Part shown: positions 56,002 through 64,000 of the stretch, piece after piece | Layout of the letters: each line of letters opens with the position of its first letter | How positions within the stretch are numbered: position 1 is the stretch's first letter | DNA from: Acidomonas methanolica | GTDB lineage: Bacteria > Pseudomonadota > Alphaproteobacteria > Acetobacterales > Acetobacteraceae | DNA length: 64,000 bases | Direction of reading: 5' to 3' | NCBI RefSeq assembly: GCF_004346035.1 | Contig: NZ_SLZN01000011.1 | Location: 30,631 to 94,630 of the forward strand | Position numbers and translations under genes: made by a program | The notes under the pieces: model-generated | The model's input: the letters and a program-made list of their open reading frames with translations, nothing else | Databases searched by the model: none | Told to the model about the DNA's origin: nothing

Positions 56002-57078
56002 TCAGGATTTTCGGCGGCCGGGGAGAATGTCGCGCCGGATCTTCATGTGCGTGCCGACCGTTCCGTCCACCACCTGCGTCACGGCGAGATCGCCGGAAAT
56101 CGACAGCAGCGAGTAGGCATCGTCGGAGGAGAGCCCTGCCTCCTTGAGAAGCGAGAGCATGTCGAGGGAGGCTTCCCTGGCCGCGATGTCGAGCGTGTCG
56201 CCGAAGCCGTGGACGATGAAATGATCCGGCGTTTCGAGAAGCGGAGAGCGGAAGGTGAAATCCTTGCGCAGCACGACCTGAAACAGCACGTCGAGCGAGG
56301 CCTCGATGGCCGTGCCGCTGATCTCGCCGTCGCCCTGGCTGATATGCGGGTCGCCGATGGAAAACAGCCCACCATCCACCTGCACCTTGTAATACATCGT
56401 GGCGCCCGCTCCGATGCGCCAGTTGTCGATATTGCCCCCATGAAGGCCGGGAGGAATGGTGCTCACCCGTCCCGGCGCGTCAGGCGCCACGCCCGCGGTG
56501 CCGAGATGGGGACGGACGGGCACGCGCACTCCGGCCAGTGCGGGCTGGCGGTCGCATTCGGGACACGCCGTGATCCGGCCGGGGACGAGATATTTCTCGC
56601 GGACGTCGTAGGCGTAGAGCGCTTCGGCTGTGTTGGTCGCCGGGTCGAGGCCATAGATCGTGACGCGTTCGCGTTCGCCCAGTTCGGAATAGAGCTGCCC
56701 CCAATGCGCCGCAAGATTTGAACCGTAGCGAAAGCGCGGGGTCATGGAGAGGTAGCGCACCTCGATCATGTCGCCCGGCCTGGCGTCGCGGACATAGATC
56801 GGGCCGGTCATCAGATGCACGCCGGGAGCGCGGTCGGCTTCGGGGATCGCGCGCCAGATCTGATGCATGGCGTCGTCCATCAGCAGGGCGGGATCGTCGC
56901 CCGCGTGATGCGTCAGCGCCTCGGCCTGAATCAGGTCGCCGGATTCGACGACGAGCGCCGGAGCGAGAGCGGCATCGAAATACCCCCAATGCACATTCTG
57001 CGGCGTGGCGTTGAGGTGATGGAGGGCCTTGGGCGCGACGAGCGGGCGTGCGGAGCCTGAATCACACATAAGAACCAT
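56002..57078 (-). CDS. Acetamidase/formamidase family amidohydrolase
   Basis: The 358-residue protein has LHHLNATPQNVHWGYFDAALAP near the start, NIDNWRIGAGATMYY and the SIGDPHISQGDGEISG motif, all typical of FmdA/AmdA enzymes that split formamide, acetamide or similar amides. The ATG at 57078 is preferred since GGAGG precedes it by seven bases; an earlier ATG at 57189 would not be. It would release formate or ammonia from a ring-cleavage product. Confidence 0.92.
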   Translation of the reverse strand: MVLMCDSGSARPLVAPKALHHLNATPQNVHWGYFDAALAPALVVESGDLIQAEALTHHAGDDPALLMDDAMHQIWRAIPEADRAPGVHLMTGPIYVRDARPGDMIEVRYLSMTPRFRYGSNLAAHWGQLYSELGERERVTIYGLDPATNTAEALYAYDVREKYLVPGRITACPECDRQPALAGVRVPVRPHLGTAGVAPDAPGRVSTIPPGLHGGNIDNWRIGAGATMYYKVQVDGGLFSIGDPHISQGDGEISGTAIEASLDVLFQVVLRKDFTFRSPLLETPDHFIVHGFGDTLDIAAREASLDMLSLLKEAGLSSDDAYSLLSISGDLAVTQVVDGTVGTHMKIRRDILPGRRKS

Positions 57079-57284
57079 GACGATACCTCCGGGCGGTGCT
57101 GTCTTCGATGTCGGAACAATGCATAATCGCAACATCATAACGACAAGACGCGGCGGCAAATTGTGCCAGAGCGCCCCAATCCTTGACACGCGCGCACAAG
57201 GTCTTTCCCGGTCTTGTTTTTGTGGGACCGCCCATGATTGTCAGCAAAGGGCTTCTTCACTCTTTTGGCGATGGCGAATTTTCC

Positions 57285-58241
57285 ATGACCGATCCAGTCC
57301 TGCCGATGCGCGTCACCCGGATGGCTCGGCTGACACCGCGGATTGTCGGCATTACGCTCGAACCCACGGAAGGCGCGTCTCTCGCGCCGGTGGTCGCCGG
57401 GGCGCATATCGACGTTCATGTTCCTGCCGGAGACGGCCTGATCCGTCAGTATTCCCTGACCAGTCCGCCGGGGACCCATCATGCCTATGAAATCGCCGTC
57501 CTGCGCGAGTCACACAGCCGGGGCGGGTCGGCATGGCTGCATGAAAACCTCTCGACAGGCGACATCCTGAACGTCGGCGCGCCGCGCGTCCGTTTTTCAC
57601 TGTTCGAGCCTGCGCCGCATCATGTGCTGATCGCAGGGGGAATCGGCATCGCGCCCCTGTGGTCGTTCGTACAGCGCCTGACGCAGATGGGCGCCTCCTG
57701 GGAGTTGCATTACGCCGCCTCCGGCGCGGAGGAGGCGGCCTTTCTCGCGGAGATCCGCGAACGGGCCGCTGCCCGCCTGACGACATATTTCCCAGTTGAC
57801 GCTCAGGCGCGCCTGTCTCTGGACGCCGTCGCAGCCACGTGCAGATCGGACACGCATGTCTATTGCTGTGGACCGGCCCGCATGATGGAGGCGTTCGATC
57901 GCGCCTTCGCGCGCCTCCCGGACTCGCAACGGCATCGCGAGCATTTCACGGCCGTTGCGGCCCCTGCGACCGAAGGAAGCTTCGAGGTCATCCTGGCCAA
58001 AAGCGGCGGTTCCGTTCATGTGCATGCGGGCCAGACCATTCTCGAAGCCGTTCGCGCGGCAGGCATCTGCGCCCCATTTTCCTGTGCCGAAGGGGTATGC
58101 GGCATGTGCGAAACGCGCGTGATCGAGGGAATCGCGGATCATCGCGACAGCGTGCTGACGGCCGAGGAGCAGGCGCGCGGCGAAACCATGATGATCTGCT
58201 GCTCGGGCGCGAAAACGCCCCGTCTTGTTCTGGACATCTGA
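57285..58241 (+). CDS. Ferredoxin-type oxygenase reductase (PDR/VanB family)
   Basis: The 318-residue protein has an FMN-binding RQYSL (54-58), the NAD-binding GGIGIAPLWS and a C-terminal plant-type [2Fe-2S] domain with C267, C272, C275 and a final cysteine near 305. Such reductases feed electrons to Rieske oxygenases (phthalate dioxygenase reductase, VanB). It is the probable partner of the Rieske protein, though encoded 4.6 kb away. The start is the ATG at 57285; 57234 is an alternative. Confidence 0.92.
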   Translation: MTDPVLPMRVTRMARLTPRIVGITLEPTEGASLAPVVAGAHIDVHVPAGDGLIRQYSLTSPPGTHHAYEIAVLRESHSRGGSAWLHENLSTGDILNVGAPRVRFSLFEPAPHHVLIAGGIGIAPLWSFVQRLTQMGASWELHYAASGAEEAAFLAEIRERAAARLTTYFPVDAQARLSLDAVAATCRSDTHVYCCGPARMMEAFDRAFARLPDSQRHREHFTAVAAPATEGSFEVILAKSGGSVHVHAGQTILEAVRAAGICAPFSCAEGVCGMCETRVIEGIADHRDSVLTAEEQARGETMMICCSGAKTPRLVLDI

Positions 58242-58397
58242 TTCGCCGGGACATTAATGAGGAAACTTATTTCGTTTTCGGAACACAACTCGGACGCCAG
58301 AAGCAAGAAGGTCGCCTCCGACGCCCACTACTCTCTCTCATATGCTGCAGTTGCGGTTCGCGCCTGCGGTGGCAGAATGCAACGCAAGGAGAAGCTC

Positions 58398-60779
58398 ATG
58401 CGCACAGGGTCGTGGCTCCGTCATGTCGCGCTGAACAGCAGCGCCCTATCCCTTGTCGTCTCTCTGGGTTTCGCGAACCAGGCCGACGCCAGGACGGCGT
58501 CGGACAAGACGGCCAGCAGTGTGGAGGACGGGAAGAAGGTATCGGCCGGCAAGACCGCGAAAGGGCAGGAGAAGACTTCCGCGAAGTCGGAGACCATCCA
58601 GGTCCGGGTCGCCGCGCGCACCGTCGATGTCCAGAAAACGCCGACCTCGGTGACGACCATCAGCGCCACGACGCTGGACCGCCAGAACGTGACCAGCCTC
58701 TCCGGCCTCAACGGGCTCGCACCGGGCCTCAACATCGCCAAAACCGCAGGATACCAGACGAATATCCAGATTCGCGGCGTCGGCATGCAGACGGCGCAGA
58801 ACACGCTCACGACATCCACGGGCGTCGCCGTCTATATCGACGGCGTCTATATCGCAAACTCCGTGTCTCTGGACCAGACGTTCTTCGATCTCGATTCCAT
58901 CGAGGTCTATCGTGGACCGCAGGCGACCCAGTACGGCCAGAGCGCACCGGGCGGGGCGATCGTCATCACCACGGCGGATCCGACGTTCGACCGGATTTCA
59001 GGAAAAATCGAGGCGTCCGGCGGCAATTACAATCTGGCCCGCGGACGTGCGCAGCTCAACGTGCCGATCACCAGCAACCTGGCCATTCGCGGGTCGTTCC
59101 AGTCTTACACTCATACCGGTTTTGCCCACACGACGTCGCCGTATCTCGGACGCTACGATCTCGATGACGCTCAGGACAATGCCGGCAAGCTCGCCGTCAA
59201 ATGGCAGCCCGTCAGAAATTTCACGGCGACGCTGACGGGACAATGGTACAACTCCACGCCCCATGGCGCCGAGCAGAAGAATATTCTCGATCCCTCGACC
59301 AATCCCCGCGTCGTGAATCAGGATTATCCCGCCCGGAGTTCGCTGACCACGTCTCTCTATCACCTCAATCTTGACTGGAGGACGTCTCTGGTCGAACTGA
59401 CGTCCATTACGGCGGCCCAGCACGTGCGTGAGCATGAGCAATATGACAATGCCCGTCTCGCGGAGCGCATACTCGGCGTGTATGATGTCCTGCCGAACAA
59501 TAACAATACGATGAACAATTATTCCGAGACGATCACACTCAAGTCGCGCAAGACGACGCCGCTTGACTGGCAATTGGGCCTTTTCCTCATGGGACAAAGA
59601 GGTCACGCCTATGTCAGTGAGTTTGACGGCAAGGATTATACGGGGTGGCCGAACTATCCGGTGCCCGACCATCTCATGACCGACGCGCCATCCACCCTGA
59701 AATACGGGGACAAGCAGACGGCGACGCGCCTTGCCGTCCAGCCCTATGTCGAGCTTGGCTATCACATCACCGATCGCCTTCACCTCAAGGGGGGCGCGCG
59801 TTTCAACTACGATCGCTACAGTTCGAACAGCAACACCTTTTCGGCTTACGGAAACAGTTCGAGCCAGCACAGTTTTTCGACCAGAATCCCCACATGGAAG
59901 GCAGAACTCGATTACGATCTGTCGCACCCCTCGTCAGGCATCGAGAGCATGGTCTATTTCTCCGTAGGGACGGGCTACAAGCCCGGCGGAGTGAACGGAA
60001 ATCCGAATGCGAAGGTCATCAGCCAGGAATTCAAGCCCGAACGCATTCTCAACTACGAGATCGGTGCGAAGAACTGGTTTTTCCACCATAAGTTCATGTT
60101 CGACATCGCCGCGTTTTACGCGAATTATCGAAATATGCAGTACATCGCGGACGACCCGTACCCCTATGCCTACGGCATCGCCAACGTTCCGAAAGTCAAT
60201 CTCTATGGTATCGAGATGGAAAGCGCCTATCTGGCCTTTCATGAACGCCTGAGGATCGACGGTTCGCTGACACTGGAGAAAAGCCGCATCGCGTCGAATT
60301 ACCATTCGCTCGACGCCTCCACTGTCAACGCGGCGTACGCGTCGTCTCCTGCCTGCAATTACGGCGGGCAGTACTACAACAGCGCCTGCTGGGCCGCCGT
60401 CGAGGCCTTGGCGCCAAACGTCAAAGGCCATCAGGCGCCCGGCATGCCGAACGTACAGGCCTCCCTGTCGGCGTCGTATCTCTGGAACGTGTTCGGAGGC
60501 ACGCTCCTGACGCGCGGGCAGTATATCTATCGCGGCAACTACGCGGCCCGGATCATCGACAATCCCCTGATCGACCATGTCCCCGCCTATTTCATTTTCA
60601 ATGCCTTTCTCGAATACAAGCCTAACGCCAGCCAGTGGCGCGCGTCTTTCGCCGCCACCAATCTTACCAATATGGCAGGCGTGAATTCGAGATTTACCGA
60701 TCCGTATGGGACATACCAGACCAGCGAACAATATATTGCGCCGCGTCAGTTCGTCGGCACGATTGGATACAGCTTCTGA
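58398..60779 (+). CDS. TonB-dependent receptor of the catabolic cluster
   Basis: The 793-residue protein starts at an ATG preceded by AAGGAG; an upstream frame to 58257 has no support. It has a signal peptide ending near NQADA, a Lys/Ser-rich linker, a plug domain (VAVYIDGVYIAN...EVYRGPQATQYGQSAPGG) and a barrel ending VGTIGYSF. It resembles pesticin/FyuA-like and SusC-independent receptors. As the only receptor in the cluster it likely imports the pathway substrate. Confidence 0.92.
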   Translation: MRTGSWLRHVALNSSALSLVVSLGFANQADARTASDKTASSVEDGKKVSAGKTAKGQEKTSAKSETIQVRVAARTVDVQKTPTSVTTISATTLDRQNVTSLSGLNGLAPGLNIAKTAGYQTNIQIRGVGMQTAQNTLTTSTGVAVYIDGVYIANSVSLDQTFFDLDSIEVYRGPQATQYGQSAPGGAIVITTADPTFDRISGKIEASGGNYNLARGRAQLNVPITSNLAIRGSFQSYTHTGFAHTTSPYLGRYDLDDAQDNAGKLAVKWQPVRNFTATLTGQWYNSTPHGAEQKNILDPSTNPRVVNQDYPARSSLTTSLYHLNLDWRTSLVELTSITAAQHVREHEQYDNARLAERILGVYDVLPNNNNTMNNYSETITLKSRKTTPLDWQLGLFLMGQRGHAYVSEFDGKDYTGWPNYPVPDHLMTDAPSTLKYGDKQTATRLAVQPYVELGYHITDRLHLKGGARFNYDRYSSNSNTFSAYGNSSSQHSFSTRIPTWKAELDYDLSHPSSGIESMVYFSVGTGYKPGGVNGNPNAKVISQEFKPERILNYEIGAKNWFFHHKFMFDIAAFYANYRNMQYIADDPYPYAYGIANVPKVNLYGIEMESAYLAFHERLRIDGSLTLEKSRIASNYHSLDASTVNAAYASSPACNYGGQYYNSACWAAVEALAPNVKGHQAPGMPNVQASLSASYLWNVFGGTLLTRGQYIYRGNYAARIIDNPLIDHVPAYFIFNAFLEYKPNASQWRASFAATNLTNMAGVNSRFTDPYGTYQTSEQYIAPRQFVGTIGYSF

Positions 60780-60790
60780 GCAATGGCGCG

Positions 60791-61630
60791 ATGATGAAAA
60801 CATGGTTCATTACAGGCATTTCGAGTGGTCTCGGATATGCGCTGACCGAGGCGGTCCTGTCTGCCGGCGGCCGCGTCGTGGGAACGTCGCGTCAGCGGAC
60901 GGCGGCCCCTGACCTTCAGGAACGATTCGGCGCGCGTCTGCGCGTCATCGCACTCGATCTCACCGATGAGGACACCGTCGGCGAGGCTGTCAGGGAGGCC
61001 GAGGCGGAGACCGGGACACTGGATGTCGTCGTCAACAATGCGGGATACGGCTTGACCGGCGCCATCGAGGAAACGTCGCTCCGACAGGTTCGCGATATTT
61101 TCGACGTCAACGTCCTCGGGCCGCTGGCGGTGATCAAGGCTGCCCTTCCGGCCATGCGGGCGCGCCGGTCCGGGCATATCGTCAACATCACTTCAGTCAG
61201 CGGACTGGCCGCGTGGGCTGGAACCGGCGTTTACGGCGCGACGAAATTCGCGATGGAATGTATCGGTCGGACACTCGCCATGGAGGTCGAACCGCTGGGC
61301 GTCAAGGTGATCAACGTGGCACCCGGCGGCCTGAGAACCGGCTTCGCGGGCGGCGCGCTGGAGGAGTCTCGCGATCATATCGCGGACTATGCCGAAACGG
61401 CGCATCAGGCCCGCACGATTCTGACCGGACATCATGGCGAGGAACCGAACGATCCGGCTCTGGCGGCGCAGGCGATCATGAAAGCCGTCGAGGCGCGTGA
61501 CCCGCCACGCTGTCTTCTGTTGGGAGAGGATGCGTTCCGCTACGCGCAACGCGAAATCGCGATGCTGGAACGTGATTTCACGCAGTGGCATGCGCTGACT
61601 GTCTCGGTGGGGATGAAAGGCGACGACTGA
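60791..61630 (+). CDS. Short-chain dehydrogenase/reductase
   Basis: The 279-residue oxidoreductase has the nucleotide motif TGISSGLG (8-15), NNAG (82-85), S135 and the Y148-x3-K152 active site (YGATK). It is of the classical SDR type that oxidises alcohols or reduces ketones with NAD(P). The gene starts 11 bases after the TonB receptor stop, so it is cotranscribed. Adjacent ATGs at 60791 and 60794 make the start ambiguous by one residue. Confidence 0.93.
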   Translation: MMKTWFITGISSGLGYALTEAVLSAGGRVVGTSRQRTAAPDLQERFGARLRVIALDLTDEDTVGEAVREAEAETGTLDVVVNNAGYGLTGAIEETSLRQVRDIFDVNVLGPLAVIKAALPAMRARRSGHIVNITSVSGLAAWAGTGVYGATKFAMECIGRTLAMEVEPLGVKVINVAPGGLRTGFAGGALEESRDHIADYAETAHQARTILTGHHGEEPNDPALAAQAIMKAVEARDPPRCLLLGEDAFRYAQREIAMLERDFTQWHALTVSVGMKGDD

Positions 61631-61840
61631 TCTCCCAGGTTGAACTGTCAGATCGACGCCGTCATTCGCCGAGATCGAGCACGCGCGGGCGAAGGGTCTC
61701 TCCGGCGGACACCAGAAGCCGCAAGCCTCTCTCTTGCGACCACGAATCCCCGATGCGACACGCCGGGCCGATCTTTTACTCTACCCAACCGTTAAGACTG
61801 GAATACAGGGACGAACGCTGCCGCTGATAAGGGAACGAGA

Positions 61841-62599
61841 ATGACCATTCGATTGCTTCGCCGGAGCATGATACTGGCTGTCTTCTCCGGCGCTGCGCTG
61901 TCGGTCATGCCGGCCTCGGCGGCGCGCATGACGCTGAGCGGCACGATCACCTATCGGGAACGGATCGCCCTGCCGCCTGCCGTTGCCGAAATTCGTCTGA
62001 TCGACGTCTCGCTGGCGGACGCACCGTCCACGACGATCGCCAGCACGACCATCAAGACTGATCGGCAGGTGCCGATCCCCTATCGTCTGCGCTTCGATCC
62101 CAAATCCATCCAGGCCGGCCACCGCTACACGCTCCAGGCCACGATCTCGGTCGATGGCAGCATGTGGTTCACCACCACGACGGCCTATCCGGTTCTTGAG
62201 GGCGGACGCAATCAGACCGATCTTGTGCTCGAACGCGTCCCGGCGCCTCCGGCTGTCGACGCCCCGCCTGTCGGTTCCTGGCAAGTGGTGACGATCCTGG
62301 GCCGGAACATCACGAGCGGCCCGCAGGCGACCCTTGAGATTGACAAGGACGGCTCGATCTCCGGCACCAGCGGCTGCAATCGCGTCGTCGGCGAGGCCAG
62401 CATGACCGGCAACAGGATCGCGTTCGGTCAGATGGCCGTGACGCAGATGGCCTGCATGCCGGCCTCCACGATGGAACAGGAACGCCGCTTCCTGGACGCG
62501 CTGGGGGCTGTCGTCTCCTGGCATGTCGAACCGCGCGGCGACCGGATGGCGCTTTCGAATGCGGCCGGCAAGCCGCTGCTCGTCCTGCGGCGGATGTAG
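61841..62599 (+). CDS. YbaY-like plus META-domain secreted protein
   Basis: The 252-residue protein has a signal peptide ending near ASAA. A YbaY-type beta domain (residues about 30-130; LSGTITYRERIALPP) is followed by a META/HslJ domain (WQVVTILG...GTSGCNRVVGEA, MACMPASTMEQER). The two domains are often found fused in envelope-stress-related proteins. Expression or a partner is not evident. It lies alone between the SDR gene and the truncated sulfatase, about 210 bases after the SDR. Confidence 0.85.
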   Translation: MTIRLLRRSMILAVFSGAALSVMPASAARMTLSGTITYRERIALPPAVAEIRLIDVSLADAPSTTIASTTIKTDRQVPIPYRLRFDPKSIQAGHRYTLQATISVDGSMWFTTTTAYPVLEGGRNQTDLVLERVPAPPAVDAPPVGSWQVVTILGRNITSGPQATLEIDKDGSISGTSGCNRVVGEASMTGNRIAFGQMAVTQMACMPASTMEQERRFLDALGAVVSWHVEPRGDRMALSNAAGKPLLVLRRM

Positions 62600-62631
62600 G
62601 TTCACTCGACGGACCAGAATGCAGACAGCGC

Positions 62632-63885
62632 CTATGGGGTTCCGGGAGGCGTCACGATGCTGAACGTCGGATCGAACGTATCGAGCATGCCGAATAGGGA
62701 CGACACGGCCGTCGCATCACCGCTGATCTGAATACTTCCGTCGCGCAGGGCCTGCGCCATCGTCGTCTCGTGCAGGCTGATCCGGTCCAGAACGGCTTTG
62801 GTCAGCTTGATCGACGCACTCGGCCGGGCATGCAGCACATCCGACTGATAGGTGAGCGCGCTGTTGCGCAGGGTCATGGCGTAACGCTGATTGATGTCCG
62901 CGAAGGACCAGTTGAGCGTGAAGGTCTTGCCGGCGGCCTTGTCGCCATCCAGCCGCACGGCCGTGTAGTCAAAGAAATCCGGTATGGTCAGCGTGCGCAC
63001 CATATCAGGTGAAGCGGTCGTGATGCTCACCTTCGACCGGCCGAGCCGCAATTCCTGTGCGCCGGTCAGATAGATATTCCGCCAGGTCGCGTTCTCGCTC
63101 TGATATCCCAATTGTTCGAGGGCATTCGCCTGCAACCGGCGTGCCGCGACATTCTCCGGAGCAACGAAAACCAGTTCATTGCCAATCTGGGCCACCCAAC
63201 GATAATCGCCGGCCGCGTAAGCCGCACGCAGCTTCGTCAGCACCGCATCCACTCCGCCCATCCACGCGATCGTGCGCCGGGCAGTGTCGAGCGGAGGCAG
63301 CGGGTCGAGATTTGCTGGATTTCCGTCGTAAAAACCCATGTAGCGCTGGTAGATGGCCCGCACGTTCTGGTTGACGGATCCGTAATAATCACGGGCATAC
63401 CATTTGCGTGCGAGCGGCTCGGGCAGGGATTTGAGACGATCGGCGATTTCCAGCGATGTGTATCCCCGGTTGATCAGTCGCAGTGTCTGATCGTTCAGCC
63501 ATTCGTACATGTCGCGTTGATCGGACAACATCTCGACGATCCGTTCGCGCCCCCAGGTCGGCCAGTGATGTTGCGCGATGAGAATATCGCTGCGCCAGCC
63601 GTAACGTTGCAATGTCTGACCGAGATAGAATGCCCAGGCCTTCGGATCGCGCACGAGCGCGCCGCGCAGCGTCAGAAGATTATGCAGCGTGTGCGTTGCG
63701 TTTTCCGCGGCGCAAAGCACACGCAACTGAGGAAAATAAAGATTCATTTCCGCCGGCGCCTCGGTGCCGGGCGTAAGCTGGAACTCGATGTCCACGCCGT
63801 CGATGCGCATGGTCTGCACGGGGCCAGTTATGACATCCGTCGGAGCGATCAGTGTCACGGTGCCGAAGGACGTCCCTTTGCCCAT
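62632..63885 (-). pseudogene. Alkylsulfatase (SdsA1-like), N-terminally truncated
   Basis: The 417-residue product matches the C-terminal two-thirds of SdsA1-type alkylsulfatases, which hydrolyse alkyl sulfates such as SDS. It keeps the zinc ligands E42, E61 and H106, in the exact spacing of E280, E299 and H344 of SdsA1 as I recall it, and the SCP2-like C-terminal domain. The HxHxDH zinc motif and about 240 N-terminal residues are missing. The frame runs into unrelated sequence at the ATG at 63885, so the gene is probably inactive. Confidence 0.7.
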
Positions 63886-64000
63886 GAAGTGGCGCCCTCC
63901 CGAGGACCAGTGATGGCTGATTTTAAGTTGGAAGGTCTGGCCCGGTTTTCCTTTTTTGTTCAGGCGACCATGAGGTCGGTCTGATGGTGTTGGGCCTGTG
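63886..64000. mobile_element. Possible insertion-element end, cut by window edge
   Basis: Homology to the sulfatase ends abruptly at about 63885. The sequence beyond it stays open in frame but reads ...KKGKPGQTFQLKISHHWSSG..., nothing like a sulfatase. This is what an IS inserted into the gene would give, and such end-derived peptides are familiar from IS-rich genomes. No inverted repeat or target duplication can be seen because the window ends. Treat as a hint. Confidence 0.35.

Noticed and set aside
57079..57284. Riboswitch or operator in the formamidase/reductase divergent region
   Set aside because: No symmetric element or conserved structure could be drawn with confidence.

Overview
The window is high-GC, tightly packed bacterial DNA. 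Gene content and protein character point to an alphaproteobacterium, most likely an acetic acid bacterium (family Acetobacteraceae). This is inferred from the sequence style, the RND/TonB-rich repertoire, the dihydroxyacetone kinase and transaldolase genes, and a group I intron in tRNA-Arg(CCU), a position known in alphaproteobacteria. No database search was possible.

Layout. 1-2.1 kb: the ribosomal protein cluster rplK-rplA-rplJ-rplL (minus strand, rplL cut by the window edge). 2.3-10.8 kb: a co-oriented operon of response regulator, sensor kinase, RND permease, adaptor and outer-membrane factor. 10.9-20 kb: rmuC, a small Cys-rich lipoprotein, a TonB-dependent receptor with a Zur-like box, then a TonB receptor / DmpA-type aminopeptidase / DUF3311 / sodium-solute symporter set that looks like a peptide-scavenging route. 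20-27 kb: holA-lptE-leuS, a DUF3576 lipoprotein and a large BTAD (SARP-like) regulator. 27.6-28.0 kb: tRNA-Arg(CCU) interrupted by a 266-nt group I intron. 28.2-29.6 kb: an unassigned lipoprotein and a papain-like protein. 29.7-43 kb: copper chaperone and CopA, a small membrane protein, a low-molecular-weight phosphatase, a fructosamine-kinase-like protein, a 2-hydroxyacid dehydrogenase, dihydroxyacetone kinase, transaldolase, a DHA2 efflux pump and uvrA.

43-64 kb is accessory. It opens with a serine recombinase whose 3' end overlaps uvrA and which has a perfect 10-bp inverted repeat just upstream. It ends with an alkylsulfatase gene missing about its first 240 residues beside sequence that looks like a mobile-element end. 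Between these lies a catabolic cluster of about 17.7 kb: flavin reductase and extradiol dioxygenase; a TauD-type dioxygenase and a VOC protein; an AraC regulator divergent from an LLM monooxygenase / M20 hydrolase / TauD / Rieske oxygenase operon; an MFS importer with an isochorismatase-fold amidohydrolase; a formamidase with a second MFS importer; and a Rieske-type reductase, TonB receptor and SDR.

The set has the logic of an N-heterocycle or N-acyl/N-formyl compound pathway: uptake, hydroxylation, flavin-dependent ring opening, then amide and formamide hydrolysis. It recalls the Rut (uracil) and Tgn (trigonelline) routes but has a different gene set. It is the best candidate here for an undescribed system; its substrate cannot be told from sequence.
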